Shown: positions 17,281 through 30,387 of the stretch, in pieces
How positions within the stretch are numbered: the stretch's first letter is position 1
Layout: each line of letters begins with the position of its first letter
DNA from: Myripristis murdjan
Taxonomy: Eukaryota > Chordata > Actinopteri > Holocentriformes > Holocentridae
Direction: 5' to 3'
DNA length: 64,000 nucleotides
NCBI RefSeq assembly: GCF_902150065.1
Contig: NC_043996.1
Location: 13,715,485-13,779,484, forward strand
Notes under the pieces: generated by a model
Database searches by the model: none
Told to the model about the DNA's origin: nothing
The model's input: only the letters and a program-made list of their open reading frames with translations
Position numbers and translations under genes: made by a program

Positions 17281-17458
17281 TGGCTGGCCGTGCTCAATGA
17301 ACATCCATATGAGGTTTCAACATCCACGAAAACACAGCAGTGGTGGTGAGAGGAGAGCAGGGGGACCGCACTGAGCTGAGATCTATGTTGCCTTTTCAAC
17401 CCTCAGGACTGAGATGTTTTACACAATAGAGACTTTATATATATATAAATGTGTAAAT

Positions 17459-17491
<33 letters not shown>

Positions 17492-17909
17492 AAAGGCATA
17501 TCTCTTCGTCGGTCGACTTGTGGTGGTTTTGGGGCTTTTATCTTTAAATATTGGGCGTTCTGTTTGTACTCAAGCCAGCTGGAGATGGGTTACCACCTTG
17601 GACCATGCAGCTCTTGTCCCAGTGTTTAGTTGATGTGGTTGGGCTTTGCTGAGAAGCACCTAGATAGACTTACTTTTGAATCATAACCTGAACACAAGGG
17701 TCCATGAGGGAATGTCCTTCTTTAAAATATTGAACTGAATTTTAATACTTTTGTGTGCATTCCTGCTATGATTTTTTTTTGTTTTGTTTTTTGTTTTGTT
17801 TTATGGAACATTTGTGTGACAGATCAGTATGAAACATTGATTGTAATATTTTTTTTTTGTTCTGTTTTAAGCATAATGCTGTTCCATACACACAAATGTA
17901 TAAAGATAA

Positions 17910-17915
17910 AATAAA
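17910..17915 (+). promoter_or_regulatory. dcun1d1 poly(A) signal
   Basis: AATAAA about 630 nt after the dcun1d1 stop codon, followed by a GT/T-rich stretch (ttggtatctctttattgttt) typical of a downstream element. Confidence 0.6.
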
Positions 17916-17929
17916 TGTTTCAATTTGGT

Positions 17930-18600
17930 ATCTCTTTATTGTTTCCGAGCCTCTGTATTTGTACCCATGTATATATATTTTTTATTTCTTTATTGGTAAT
18001 ATGTAATCGACTCCTTGATAACAGTCTGTTTCTTTGGTTTGTTGTTGGCTAACTGGTTGTGATGTCAAGTCACTGCAGATGCTTGATGACTGGTTTTAAG
18101 CAGAATTATGTCAGCTCAAGGCAAGGAAAGGTCTTAAATAAGGTTTAAAGTTTCATTAGAGTCAATCTAATATCTAGTGAGGAAACTGTCTCACAGTTGT
18201 ATACCCTGATACAAGGAAGTTTATTGGTCATTATACAACAGGTTGTACAATGAAATTAAAACTCATACGTTTTATCTTGATGGTGAATTAATCCTCTGAC
18301 TTGATTTTAGCACTAAATTGGCCTTGAAGTCCTAAATTGAACATTGCTGAAACTTACCACTGAGGAAGCCTGTCTTATGCCCTATACCTATGTTTATGTC
18401 AATATATAGCATGAAAAAAAAAAAGTTCGATGGAAATAGTAAGGTTAAATACAAATGTGTTTTATTTTTATTCTCTGTGTGTAAAGGGAAAAAAATGATG
18501 CTGAGAAATAAATTTTGTATGTAGATATATAATGTTTATACAGTATATGTAGTTTCAGTCGCTCGTCGTGCTGCCCCCTGGTGGACGCAACGTTTCCTAC
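17930..18600. other. dcun1d1-ccdc39 intergenic spacer
   Basis: No coding exon. It contains a short piece resembling a common fish repeat (18190-18262, ttattggtcattatacaac...tacaatgaaatt) and an A-run near 18415. Confidence 0.45.
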
Positions 18601-18611
18601 AAACAGATGTG

Positions 18612-18626
18612 GTTGCTAAGGACAAC
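18612..18626. promoter_or_regulatory. possible RFX X-box upstream of ccdc39
   Basis: GTTGCTAAGGACAAC is an imperfect inverted repeat of the form GTTGCT-N3-GACAAC, one base from the X-box consensus right half. It sits about 165 nt before the ccdc39 start codon. RFX factors drive motile-cilia genes in vertebrates, so a functional X-box here would be expected. Sequence-only evidence. Confidence 0.45.
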
Positions 18627-18787
18627 TGAGCCAACACAAGCCAAACGGGCCGAGCGCAGTCTGGAGCAAGTTGACAAAACTCATGACGGTACAGCTAGCT
18701 AGCGTTTCATAACACTGTAGTAGACTGAATAACTGTGCAATTAAGCCTTTATTGTGTGTTGGAGTTTGGATTTAGCCGCTTAGGAAA

Positions 18788-21700
18788 ATGTTAAGCCAGG
18801 TTTTAGCCGAGCTAGGCTGGGATGAAGGCTTGGCTGTGCCTGAGGCTAATGCTGAAAACAGAGCTCTTCAAGCTGAGGTGAGCGTCTCTGCAATTAACGT
18901 TAAGATAAAGATACTGACTGTAAATAATGGTGAGTTGTATAATGTCATATCGTGGTTACAGCTGTAGCCTTCAGTACTGGTCTGATCATCTACATTCTGC
19001 CCCAACAACAGATTTATGAGACGGAGAAGAGGAACATGCAGCTGGAAAACAAACTGGAGGGATTCAAGGACCAAATCAACCTCGAATGTGAGCAGTTGAA
19101 AACTGTCAAGCAGGAGCTGTCACACACTCAGGTAGGTTCAATACTGTGTGTTTAAGCATATGTCATAGGCTGTTGTATGACTCTCTTCCACTCACTGATT
19201 GCATTTAACTGACAAAAGTGGAGGTATTTTTTTATATATTTAATTATATTTATTCAAGTCAGTTGACCATATATACTTTGTCATGTGCCACCTTTGTTTC
19301 TTCACTGTGTTTTCCATTTATGTATTACTCTTTTATTCATGTACATTTATATTATAGCACTTGGGTTAACACAACTTAACAGTTTAAGGTATTGGCACTT
19401 CACTTAAGTTTTTCCATTTTGTGAGACTTTGTATTCATGAACTCCATTTCAGATAAATATCTTGTGCTTTTTTTCTGCCCTACATTTATCTGACAGCTGA
19501 AATTGCTTGTTTTCCTGTGTTGCAAAATAAACCTTCTACATACAAAACATAAAACCTGACACGCTGTTAAACTGGCCTGCAATAAGCTGGGCAGTTAGAC
19601 CCACAACATTAACCTCTTCCATGGTGGGGTTTGTCATTGTTGAGCAGAAAAGATGTTATTAAAGCCGCAAAACTTTTAGTGGAGGTTTCCAAATATACCA
19701 AAGATGTCCTGTTGGATAGTATTGCACCAGACATGTAGATATTCTTTTTGATGTAATGGTGCAGCCATAAAACAATGGCATCTTGGGTTAGAATTTCAGC
19801 GTCATGTAGCTTCACTGAAGCATTGCAAGGGTATTTTTTCCCACCACCTTAAATGAGAATGACAGCCTTCACAATATGCACAGAGTTATATCAGGATGTG
19901 TCCCTAAGATCAATTTGGATATGTTTTTTTTTTTTTTTGCACACAGGCTCTGCTTAAGGCTAAGGAGAGAGAGACGGATTTGGAGAGGCACTTCAAAGCC
20001 CTGGCAGAGAGAGAGACAGGTCGCCTGCAACAGGAGATGGGAAATCTGGAGAATGAGCTACGACTTCTGAGAGAGAAGAAGAACGCACAAGAGGTCCTTT
20101 CCATCAATAGCATATATAATAACGCTCCAAACAAGAGTATTTACTCCTTTGATGATGATCAAAATCATGAAGCAATTACATCTTCGTCACAAAATATTAA
20201 TACATGCATTTCGACAGAGCAAAAATCAAACTCTCATCAAGTTCATGAAAAGCATGCATTGTTAGTGCTCTGTGCTGAAAGATCCTGCTTACCTTCTGTC
20301 CAAACCCTCAGAACACGATCTTCAAGGCCACCCAGAAGCTGGAGGAGCTCAGGGTCCGGCAGAACTGGGACCAGCAGACCCTGGACGCCTGGCTAGAGGA
20401 GTCGGCGCGCAAAGACGAGGAAACCATGGCCATCATCAAGTACGCCCAACAGGACGAGCACAGGATCAAGGTAAAGGATGCTGAGGCTTGTTGACAGCAC
20501 AAACACAAAAATAACAGCCCATTTACCTGGGCAGACAGACTGGCTATCATATTGTTAGCTGTATGAGTACTGCCACTATTACCTCTACTCATAAGATTTA
20601 TAATAACACTAAACTTTATTTACAGCTATTTACAAATTTACAATTAATGATTCCTAAAAAGCAGGTAAAAATAAGCAATAGTAACATATGAAAAAGAAAA
20701 ATTGCAGAATATATTCAAATAAAAAGTGGTGGATCAATTAATCAACCAATCAGAAACAGCTAAAGATTAGAAACAATCCAGAAGTGGCCGTTCATTCAAT
20801 ATCCAGCAGTAGTGAGATACAGAAGTGAGTTTGGTGTTCGCTGCTCTCTCGAAACAACAGCTTTATTTTCTCTCCTCATCCAGGTGCTGACTGTGGCTAT
20901 AGAGAAGAAGACGCTGGAGGCCAACCAAAAGCGCAAAGCACTGGACCGTGAAATGACTGAGACAATATCAGCACAGGTGCTATAAAAACTCACGACACAC
21001 TGTTAAGTTTGATGATTAAACAGCCATGGGAAACAAGTGCTTTGGTGTCTATGGAACTGAATACTCCTTTATTTTGTCAACAGATTGCTTTGGACAAGAC
21101 CGCAGAGAATTTACGGCAGGCCCACCTGGAGAGACAGGAGCTGATCCACCAGTGGTCGAACACCATCGAGCACCTGAGGAAACGAGACGCCGAGATGCAG
21201 CAGTGTGCACTGGTAACATACACAGCGCAGTCTGCAAGCAACAAAAGACATGCAAAAACAAACCAAATCTGGTAGCTCTTTATTGTCAGATCGGTAATCT
21301 ATATACAGTAGATCATATTATGATTATAATAACAGGTATTTGAATTAAAAAAACGTATTGTGTGATCCAGCGTCTCGCCGAAGTCAACCAGGACATCCGA
21401 GAAAAGAACACCATCATTAAAGAGAAGAAGCACTTTCTGGAGACTGAGATAAAGAACAACAAGGAGTATGAGAGGAAGATTACCGTGGCCAGCCAGCAGG
21501 GAACAAAGCTTCGTCAAAATCTGAAGGAGCAGGAGAGCAACCGCAGCAGGCTGAAGGATGAGGTCCGTATCTGAAAGCAGCTTTCGCCACTAACTGCTGT
21601 TAATCTGTTAAAGCAACGGTGTGAGTTAAGTCTTGCCTGAAAAATTGTCATTGGTAAATCCCACTGATAAAAAAAATTCAGGTGTAATGGTTCGGTTTGT

Positions 21701-22083
21701 ACCTTGGTTTGTCTCATTCTACATGTGCTCATATGTGTTCTGTCATTTTATATTGTGCTCAAAGAAAAAAAAAACTTGGTGAGAGGAAAAATGTGGTGGG
21801 AAAAAAATTATTGTTCACCACACATGAACTGTGTAGTGTTCCAAGGACTACAGAATTACAGTTTTAAGTTTTGATACAAAATTGTCACCCCCTCTAATTG
21901 ATTTACATGCCTTTGCAGCTGGACAGTATCAAGGGCAACCTGGAAAGAACAGCTGCCGATGTGGAGACTGTGAGGTCGCACATATCCAGCATGAAGAAAG
22001 ACACTCAGGACAAAACTGACAAGTCAGTAAAACTCGTACAATATGTCGCTCTGTTGTTGATTAAGCACTGTAGTTCACTCGCC

Positions 22084-22128
<45 letters not shown>

Positions 22129-25100
22129 CTCACTGTGTGTGTTTGTGTGTGTTCCTGTGCTGCAGACTGCAGGAGGCCAGGCTCCACAATGCTGGACTGG
22201 AGGAGAAGCTGAAGGCGGTGACGCAGACAGCCCTCAGCGTGGAGGAGAGAGCCGCCCAGATGGACCAGCTGCTCAAGGACGAGGAGCAGGCCGTCAAAGT
22301 GAGCAGCCTGATACACTGCTAAGGCTCAGTGAGCACTGGCCGGGCTGTTTAGCATTTTCTTGCACAGCAGTCAAGATCATCTTTGTTGTTTTCAGATTTT
22401 CAGTGCAGGATTTTTTTTTTCTTTTTTGGATCTTGCACACTAGTTTTTGATGTTGCTTATAGCATTTGTATCAAAAAATATGAAACATGTCGGTGCTGCC
22501 CCAGGCAACATAGCACACTGGTGGTCTTTAATAGCAATAAGCAGTAAGTGTTGGAAAACATAAAAAATCCAGGCGTCATGATGTAATCAGTAAAACTAAA
22601 ATTCTGATTTTGGTGATTAAGACAAATCCACAGGATCTCAACTAGAGGGGCTGGGACATTGTTCTCTGTTTGTAGCCTCACTTCCCACTTCCAGTTTAAA
22701 AAAACAAACAGGTAATTTGTAGTCCAAATAAATATATTAATGGTACACACTAGTTTTATAATTAAATGAATGCCGGGGAAGACATAAATACTATCTATAT
22801 TGATTCTAACTGTATCAAATCTTTGTGTAGTGTGAATTATGATGAGATGCATGGAATACTAGAGCACACACACATCCCATTATTTGACAGTGGCATTTTT
22901 CACCAAGCCACAGTGCACTGGTAATGTATACTGTTAAAATCTGTTGGGGCCTTTGTTGTGCACTAGGAGCTGGATGTCCAGCTGCAGCGCCACAGGGAGG
23001 CGCTGGCTCATCAGAAACAAGATCTGCAAACTCTTTGGACGAAGGAGAGGGATGCCCTTTCCCAGATCTCGCGGAGCAAAGCTACCATCACCAGCCTGGA
23101 GAGCCATCTTGGCAAACTGGATCAGTACTCCCTCAAGCAGCAGGAGATCATGTACAACCAGGCAAGGCTCACCTGTTAGGCTCCAGTCAGTGATGCACAG
23201 CCCATGCCAGGCAAACAAACACCATCACCTCTACCACTGCCTCTGATCCTACAACAGCTGCTGCCATCACTAACTGCTCTTGTTGAAATACTTTTCTGCA
23301 CCTGTGTTTCTGCTGTGCAACCAGAGCACAACTCCTGTTACTCTTGTTAAGTTGTGCTGTCCCACAGTTTATTATGATATGAAACCTAGGCGCACTCGGG
23401 GCAGCAGGGAAACCTTCCACCCTGCTGAAGTGTCCTTGAGCAATACCTGAATCTGCACCAGCTCCAGCTCCAGGGCTGCTGCTCTCTAGCTGAGCTTGAC
23501 CTCTGACCTCTCTCATTCCAATTTCATTTTTTCTCCCCTTGTACGCTGTGTTCTGCAGGAGCTCCAGATCCAGCAGCTGAAAAGAAAACTGGCTCGGCTG
23601 CAAGGTGAGGTCAACACAGAGGAAAAGCAAATGTTAGAGGAGAAGGTCACGGAGCTGACCAGTGCCCTGAGCGAGAAGAGGAAGGACGCCAAAATATTCA
23701 CCACACAGCTCAAGGACCTTGAGGTCAGCCTGTCTTCTCATCGCTTCACTGTAGTATGCAGTGTCACCCACATTTATTTGGGGAACTAATTCTTTCTTTT
23801 TCAGAAAACACCTGAGGGTCTGCTGTTGGACACTTTACATTTCTGTTCGTGTGTGCTGTCGAACTTTGCCACAGCTTACAGCACTTGAAAATAATTATAA
23901 TAAATCAATAAATAAATCATTCCTCTTATATATTGAGGTGCATCTGCTTAATAACACCAGGTAGACCTTCTTTTATTGAGGAAACATTTACCTTTTATAT
24001 GAATCTAAAAATCTAGTCTTTCATATTTTTCATTTGTTTTTGTTTTTATTTTGTTATGGCCTTTGTTTTTGCCTTTTCATAGTGTATTTTGAAATTGATT
24101 ACAAAACTACAAATCCACCATGGGACTGGTGAAGATAAATAATCTGTATTTGTTTAGATACTGGTGGTTAGAAAGTGTCTGTCTTGTAATTCAAGGGCAA
24201 CAGTTGGCCAGCTGGTGTCTCACAGTGCTGTGTCTTTCCTGCTGACAGCACAGCATCTCCTGTTTGAGGAGGGAGATCGAGAGAATGGGAGTGCAGAAGA
24301 GAGACCTGACCACCAAGATAGAAGAGCTCAATCTGATCAATGATGTCTCAGAAAAGGAGCTGAAGAGACTCCGGCTCAAGAAACAGGTGACGAACTAACA
24401 TGGGTCAGAGCCAAATACCTTGAATTCATGTGAATCACTAACTTGGGGATAATCACTGGTGGACTTCCTTGAGTCAGTTAGTATGAAGCAGATAAGATGC
24501 ACATGCCACTTTTCATCGTCAAGATGTATTTGGGATGTTTATTGTTTGATTTGAAGTGATATCTCACTTTAGTGGAACATTTTCACTATTTTGCACAAAT
24601 GGCCCCACATGAGTTTATCAGCAGTCAACCATGGATATTAACTATCCCGCTCTCCTGTAGTCACCACAGTGGCTACAGGTTGTGACTTTTTGCAAAACAC
24701 AAAGTAAAAAATATACCTCTAATGCATCAAAAAATAGAGTGAACAAAATTTACAATCTACACATGCAACTCAATACAGTTTCAGGAAAAATAGTGCTTGA
24801 ATGTTGGTGGTAACTATCAGTCTTTTTTTACTGCAGATATTATGAAATGTATCTGAAAATGAGCAGAATCTGTATGCAGAGCACCTTGCACTGTGCCCGT
24901 TGTCCACCTCTTCTATTCCTCATCAGGACACCATGGTGGATGACAGCATCTTGAAACTGGAAATTGAGCGCTTGAGGGATCTGCTGTACAACAAGGCAGA
25001 CAGCATGCTGTCCATGGAGAAGAGGAAGCTGGAGCTGCAGACGGCCATGAGAAAGAGAGAGGAGGAGATCAAGGTCTACAGAGAGATGCTCAGTAAGAAG

Positions 25101-25330
25101 GTCAAGATCAATGATCAAGAGAGACAGGCACTCAGGTAAAACCTCTGGGAAATACAGGCTGACACACAGATTTAACCATAGTTATAGGCACTGTGGAGCG
25201 GCAGCTTTTCCTGATTTCGACAACTAGTGACAGCATGATCAAACACATGTCCCATATAGGAATTAGATTAGATTCGATTGCATTGTCATTGCACAAAGTA
25301 AAAGTACTAAGACAGATACTACTAAGAAAG

Positions 25331-25397
<67 letters not shown>

Positions 25398-25402
25398 CAC
25401 AC

Positions 25403-25438
<36 letters not shown>

Positions 25439-26373
25439 TGTCATCTGATGGGGGATGGAAATTAAAAAGTGTCACATAACGATATGGAAATGACAATACA
25501 CGTTACTGTCAGCTAAAAATGGAAACAGAACCCTTGCATATATACATATTTTTTATTTAGTTTTTTTTTTTTTTTTTTTTCCAGAAAAGGGCTTGCCTAA
25601 TCTTAGTTACTAATTCTGTTTCAGTCTTAAATTGCATGAAAGGCTGTCCAAGATTGACATAATGAGAAAGCGCTATGAGGTCTTGACCATCTCAATGGCT
25701 GCTCCTGAGGGAGAGGAGGAGAAATCGCAGGCTTATTATATCACAAAGGTGAGAGGTCTTCAAACACACCATCACCTCACATATGGAGCATGATCTAGGT
25801 GAGGCTTTTTTGTTTTGATATGAATCACTGGTGTGCTCTTTTCACCAGGCTGCCCAAGAGAAAGAGGAGCTCAAGCGGAAGGGGGACAGCCTGGATGCCA
25901 CAATTCGCAAGATGGAGGTGGAAAACAGAGCGCTCGAGAACACCATTCAGCTGGTCAACAACAACAACTCGGCGTTCCGTAAATCCCTCAAGAAAGTCGA
26001 TGAAACCAGTATGTACGAGTGAGCAGAGTGAATGAAAACAACTCAGTGTCAGTGTTATATTATTATCCATCATTGGCAGTGGTTTTGTCAGTATTCGCTC
26101 TGCACTTGCACATCAAACTCTATACTTTTTCCAGGACTTTAAAAGTTTTTTTTTTGGAGGTGTGGTGGTGTGTTTTGGAACATAGATGACATTGATCAAA
26201 AATAGGCATCACAGAGGCTTTATTCTTACACATGAGCTTGTCGAGACAAGAAATCAAGGGGAAACACATATATCCATCACGGTGATTTTTTTCTCCTCAT
26301 GAATCTGCAGTATTTTTAAGGGCATTCATTCCATTTTTTTTCCAGTACCTGTGGAAACCACCATCTCTCTCAT

Positions 26374-26463
<90 letters not shown>

Positions 26464-29400
26464 ATCTCTTTTTTTGAATACACTACCTATTTCTCTATCT
26501 GTACCAGGATAACAATCTAGCTATTTAGCTGTCTTTTGGGTCTCTCTGTTCCCTCATTCCTTCCTTAATCTAACTATTTTATCTATTTTGAAGGAAAGCA
26601 TAAAACCCAGATGCAAGCAGATGGATACAATGCGTCACGCTTGATTAGCCGGTTGGGTCTGCTTTTATTTTAGGTCCAGAGTACCAGGAGAAGCTGAAGC
26701 TGGAAGAGCAGCAGAAGGCAGCGGAAGAGAAACTGATGTTTAAGAAAAGACAAGTCAGAAAGCTCCAAGAAGACATTCAGGTTATTTCTACTGACAGCAT
26801 GAGTACATGAGTGTATTGGGGATATCTCTACACCACATACAATTTAAAATTCTAATATTTCATCAGAACTGTTTCTGGCATATTAACATTTTTCACTTTT
26901 CTTTTTCATTTATATTAAATTAACATCTTATTCTTTTATTCTTGTCTTTTGTTAAGGCGGTCTCTCTCTTCCTCCCCCATGTTCAATTATATTCTGTTTT
27001 TTTCCTGTAAGAACAAAAGGAACATTTCTTGCAAGAACAAAAGGGGAGAAATGAACCTGCTCAACAACTCTCTCTATCAGATTGATAGGCATGAGTGTCT
27101 GTATGTGTGTGAAAGCATGCTTTGTGTGTGTGTGTGTGTGTTTTTTTGTGTTTCCGTGTGTTCATTTACATACACCTTAGCTACTCTCCACTTCCAGGAC
27201 ATGAACAATACCCTGGGCTGCCTGCTGCAAGACAAGAATGCGCGGAATGAGAAAACAGAGCAGACTCAGTCGCACGTCATTCATCTGAATAAAGTCGTGG
27301 CTTCCCAGAAGGAAAAGCTTGACAGAGCCACCAAACAGGTTTAATACACACCATACCACTTTATGTATCACATTTAATATGTTTTATCTTCAAAATGACT
27401 AGAATATTTAAAATAGAAATAACATGAATAATTAATATTTTTTCTTCTGTTAGTCAAAACTTAGCATATACTCAGCAAATTCTGTGATTTAAACAGGCTT
27501 TTAAAACTTGTATGTTTTATCTGCCCCTATCTTTCTTAAATGAGACCAAATAATTATTTCCCCAAGGAAAGAGCTAACACTGCAGCACACATTAAATACG
27601 TAGCTGGTTGTTCTGTGACTGGCTCACAGCCGATAAATTTAGCACTGGAATTATTCTAGCTTGCTGCTGAGCCATAACAATACCTGTTTAGCAAGCTACC
27701 ATGTCCACTTCTTTGGCAGGTCTCTTCTCTTTGTTCAAATGACAAAGGAAAATCACCAGAGCTCTTTTTTTGTGTGAGAAAGGTCATCATGAGTGGCAGA
27801 ACACAAAGCCATTACCAATTTGTCTTTCAAAACTTTCAGAACTATCCCAGACCTGTTCAGGTTGTAAAGAAGTGTCACAGGGTTAGTGTCACAAATTATT
27901 ATGAGGGAATCCGGCAAAGCCCACTCATTTCACCCATGGACGGCCTTTTTTGTTTATCCAGATATTTTGAAAATGCTAACAAGCCAGACACACATGATGC
28001 CATGACCTCTGAGGCCTGTGCTGCAGGAAACCAGTTATAATCAAGTCTCACCATGTCCTGCTGTCTCCCTGCTCTTTGCCAGTGCGCTAAGCTGACCAAA
28101 GAGATCCGCTCTGCAAATCAAACCAAGACGGAGACATTTGAGGAGCGCGATATCGAGCTGAGGGAGATGAGGGAATTGTACAGGACTGTTTACAGGATGC
28201 TGCACGAGGCCACGGAGGAGAAACCTGACCTCAGGGAGGCGCTAGAGAAGTACCTCCTGCAGGTACACAGGCGTACATTAAGCCATATGCTGAGAGAGGC
28301 CTGAAGTGTGTAGTTTTTAATCCAACATGATTAAATGCCAGTGATAAATGTAATTCTTGAGTGAACCAGTATAGTTCCAGTACCAACATGACTGGCAATT
28401 TTGGTTAAGGCAGTTGCATTTAAAGGGACAGTTCACCTAAAATACAAACCTGTGAATGTGACAATAAGCAAATCAGAGTTTGAGTTGGAAAGTCTTAATA
28501 TGAGCGGCTGTGTGGCTGGAATTTTAAAAAAAAAAAGAAAAAAAAAAAGATGTTTCCAGTGGTGAAAACCTGTCTGTGTTCATGTTTGCTCTGCCGTTTC
28601 TCCCAGGCCAATCTGCCTCTTCTGTCTCCTGCTTCCACTCCTGCCAGCCGCCTGAGCTCCAAGACAAACTCTGCTCGCAGCTCTGCCTCTGCCAGGTCTG
28701 ACTTCCACATGCTAACTCCAGCTCACAGGTCTGACAAAATGCCTCTGCTGGGGGTGATAGGCATCCCCAGTGTCTAATGAGACTCAGAATCAGTGACCAC
28801 ATCAACCCTGTTCTCCTCCTGCAACCCAACCAAAACTGACTTGATGAGGGCAAATCCCTTGGCTGTCTAGGAAAGAAAGTGGGAGGAGAGAGTGAACGAG
28901 TAAACCTCAATAATCTCTGCCGATGGGCTCTTAAGACATGTAGCCAGTCAACAGTAGCAGAGTATTGTTGCACTGGGCAGACAATGTGGATAATTATGTT
29001 TGCTTTTCCCTCGGCAAACCTGTTCATTACCTTTATTTAAAGCTTAGAGGAACACTAAGGACTTTGGCTCTCATTTTCAGCATTGTTTGATTTCAATGGC
29101 AAAAAGTCAAGATGAGCAAAAGAGTCAAAAATAAGTTTAAAATAAAGAACTCAGTTAACTCTATCAGAAAAAATACAACAACACTATTGGATCAAACAAA
29201 TTTCTCAAGCTAAGTAAAATAGATATACAACAAAAAGAGTAAAATCGGGCAGCAGGATCACTTAAAACCATCATGATGAATTAAAGCAATCACAAGCAAT
29301 CTCTGAGCTTTATATAAAGGTAATGAACAGGTTTGTCCAGGGAGAGCCAAATCTAATTATCTACATAGTTGGAAGCTCCCAGGGCAACAACAGCCTGCTA

Positions 29401-29779
29401 ATGTTGACTGGCTGCATGCCTTAAGAGCCCATACTGCAGTTTTTTTCCATGTGGCTGCTGCACTAACACTAAACATTAAATAAAAGGTGCTCACCCTTGT
29501 GGCCTGTGTGTATTTTAAAATTGTTTTGTACACTTCTGTTAGCAGATCCTGTGCCACTGTGTGTTTATCAGGGTTGATGTGTGTTCCCTGTGCTGCAGGT
29601 CTGTGGGCTCCTCGGCCAGCAGCAGTCCCAGGACCTCTGCACTCCAGTCCCCCACTGTTAAGACGGTGGAGCTGGGCCTGGGTCTGACTGTGACCTCCCC
29701 TCCTCGGACCGCCTCCCCGCGTCTCTCCAGCTCGGCCAGCAGCAGCAGCAGCACTCACAGCCACACCAAGAAGGCTTAG
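18788..29779 (+). CDS. ccdc39: coiled-coil domain protein 39, axonemal 96-nm ruler
   Basis: With CCDC40 this filament sets the 96-nm repeat of motile cilia and anchors inner dynein arms. Twenty exons: 18788-18877, 19012-19131, 19947-20093, 20312-20470, 20884-20976, 21084-21212, 21371-21562, 21919-22022, 22166-22298, 22967-23161, 23559-23723, 24249-24386, 24927-25135, 25625-25748, 25849-26008, 26674-26780, 27198-27338, 28083-28262, 28607-28695, 29599-29779. Lengths sum to 2856 nt, 951 residues (human about 941), with all phases consistent. Heptad-rich coiled coil covers nearly all of it. Conserved blocks include [40 protein letters not shown], and a Ser-rich tail ending SHTKKA. Intron 10 has a GC donor (CAG|gcaagg). 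The 3'UTR is homologous to the tails of the downstream array units. Confidence 0.97.
22088..22126. repeat. (TC)n in ccdc39 intron 8
   Basis: About 19 uninterrupted CT units, 40 nt upstream of the exon 9 acceptor, so it may serve as an extended polypyrimidine tract. Confidence 0.9.
25330..25436. repeat. compound (AT)n(GT)n(AT)n(GT)n microsatellite
   Basis: Alternating blocks: (AT) about 10 units, (GT) about 13, (AT) about 10 with acacat, then (GT) about 14. The AT and ac/gt blocks could form hairpins. It lies in ccdc39 intron 13. Confidence 0.9.
26375..26452. repeat. (TC)n in ccdc39 intron 15
   Basis: About 38 CT units running into a short TTTC tract. Confidence 0.9.
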
Positions 29780-29786
29780 CATGCAC

Positions 29787-30072
29787 GTCCTGTGTCCAGT
29801 GGTGGCCCATCAGTCATCATTTACTTCTTGTTGCCTTCATTGAGGATAAATCGTCATTTAGCCTAATGCATTTGTCATCTATTTTAAAATGTGTTGACTT
29901 TAAAGTTGTGAACTGTAATTGTTTTTTAAGCAACATGTTTTGATGTTTTAGTATTTTTGCAAAGTGAGTTATTCATACTTGAGTTGTAAGTCAGTAAGTA
30001 AGTAGTAACTTGTGATGTTTGTGTTTGTGATTAAACATTAAAATATGGAAAAAAAAAAAAGATCTTGATAAT
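29787..30072 (+). repeat. array unit 0: tail homologous to downstream units (ccdc39 3'UTR)
   Basis: Homology to the 3' part of units 1-4 begins 7 nt after the ccdc39 stop, at gtcctgtgtccagtgg, and continues through ggcccatcagtcatcattta, tgttttgatgttt and the attaaacattaaaatatgg poly(A)-signal region to an A-run. The unit carries about 31 nt that the others lack (near 29857-29887). Since nothing else separates it from the stop codon, the simplest reading is that this is the genuine ccdc39 3'UTR and poly(A) site, and that the downstream copies derive from it. Confidence 0.75.
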
Positions 30073-30297
30073 GTGACGGCTAAAATTCTGAAAGTGGCTG
30101 GTAAACTCAAACAGCAGCTGTGGTTAATGCATAAATGTAGAAAAAAGTCCAATTTGCATACACAGAGACTACAAGAAACCTTTTACTGAATAGTTGGAGT
30201 GTAGTAGGCCTACCTGTTCCTATTTCAGTTTGACCTCTCTCTTAGAGCCTCCAGGTAATTCTCTAAGGCCGTCCTCATTGTTCAGAACGCAACACCC

Positions 30298-30306
30298 TTA
30301 AATAAG
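30298..30306 (+). promoter_or_regulatory. TATA-like element of array unit 1
   Basis: TTAAATAAG about 82 nt upstream of the unit 1 start codon. The same segment is present before units 2 (31558-31566) and 4 (35637-35645), and absent from unit 5. Confidence 0.45.
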
Positions 30307-30387
30307 AGTGTCACCTCAGTTGCACGGCAAGGACAGTAGGAAAATAATCCAACCATTCTTGAACCAAAACACCTGAAAGCCACCAAC

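Noticed and set aside
23187-23630. 147-codon minus-strand frame across ccdc39 exon 11
   Set aside because: Antisense shadow of a G/C-rich coding exon plus intron; no splice signals and no family resemblance.
29357-29782. Minus-strand frame of 141 codons over the last ccdc39 exon
   Set aside because: Antisense of the Ser-rich tail; composition (Ala/Gly-rich) simply mirrors Ser/Ala codons on the coding strand.
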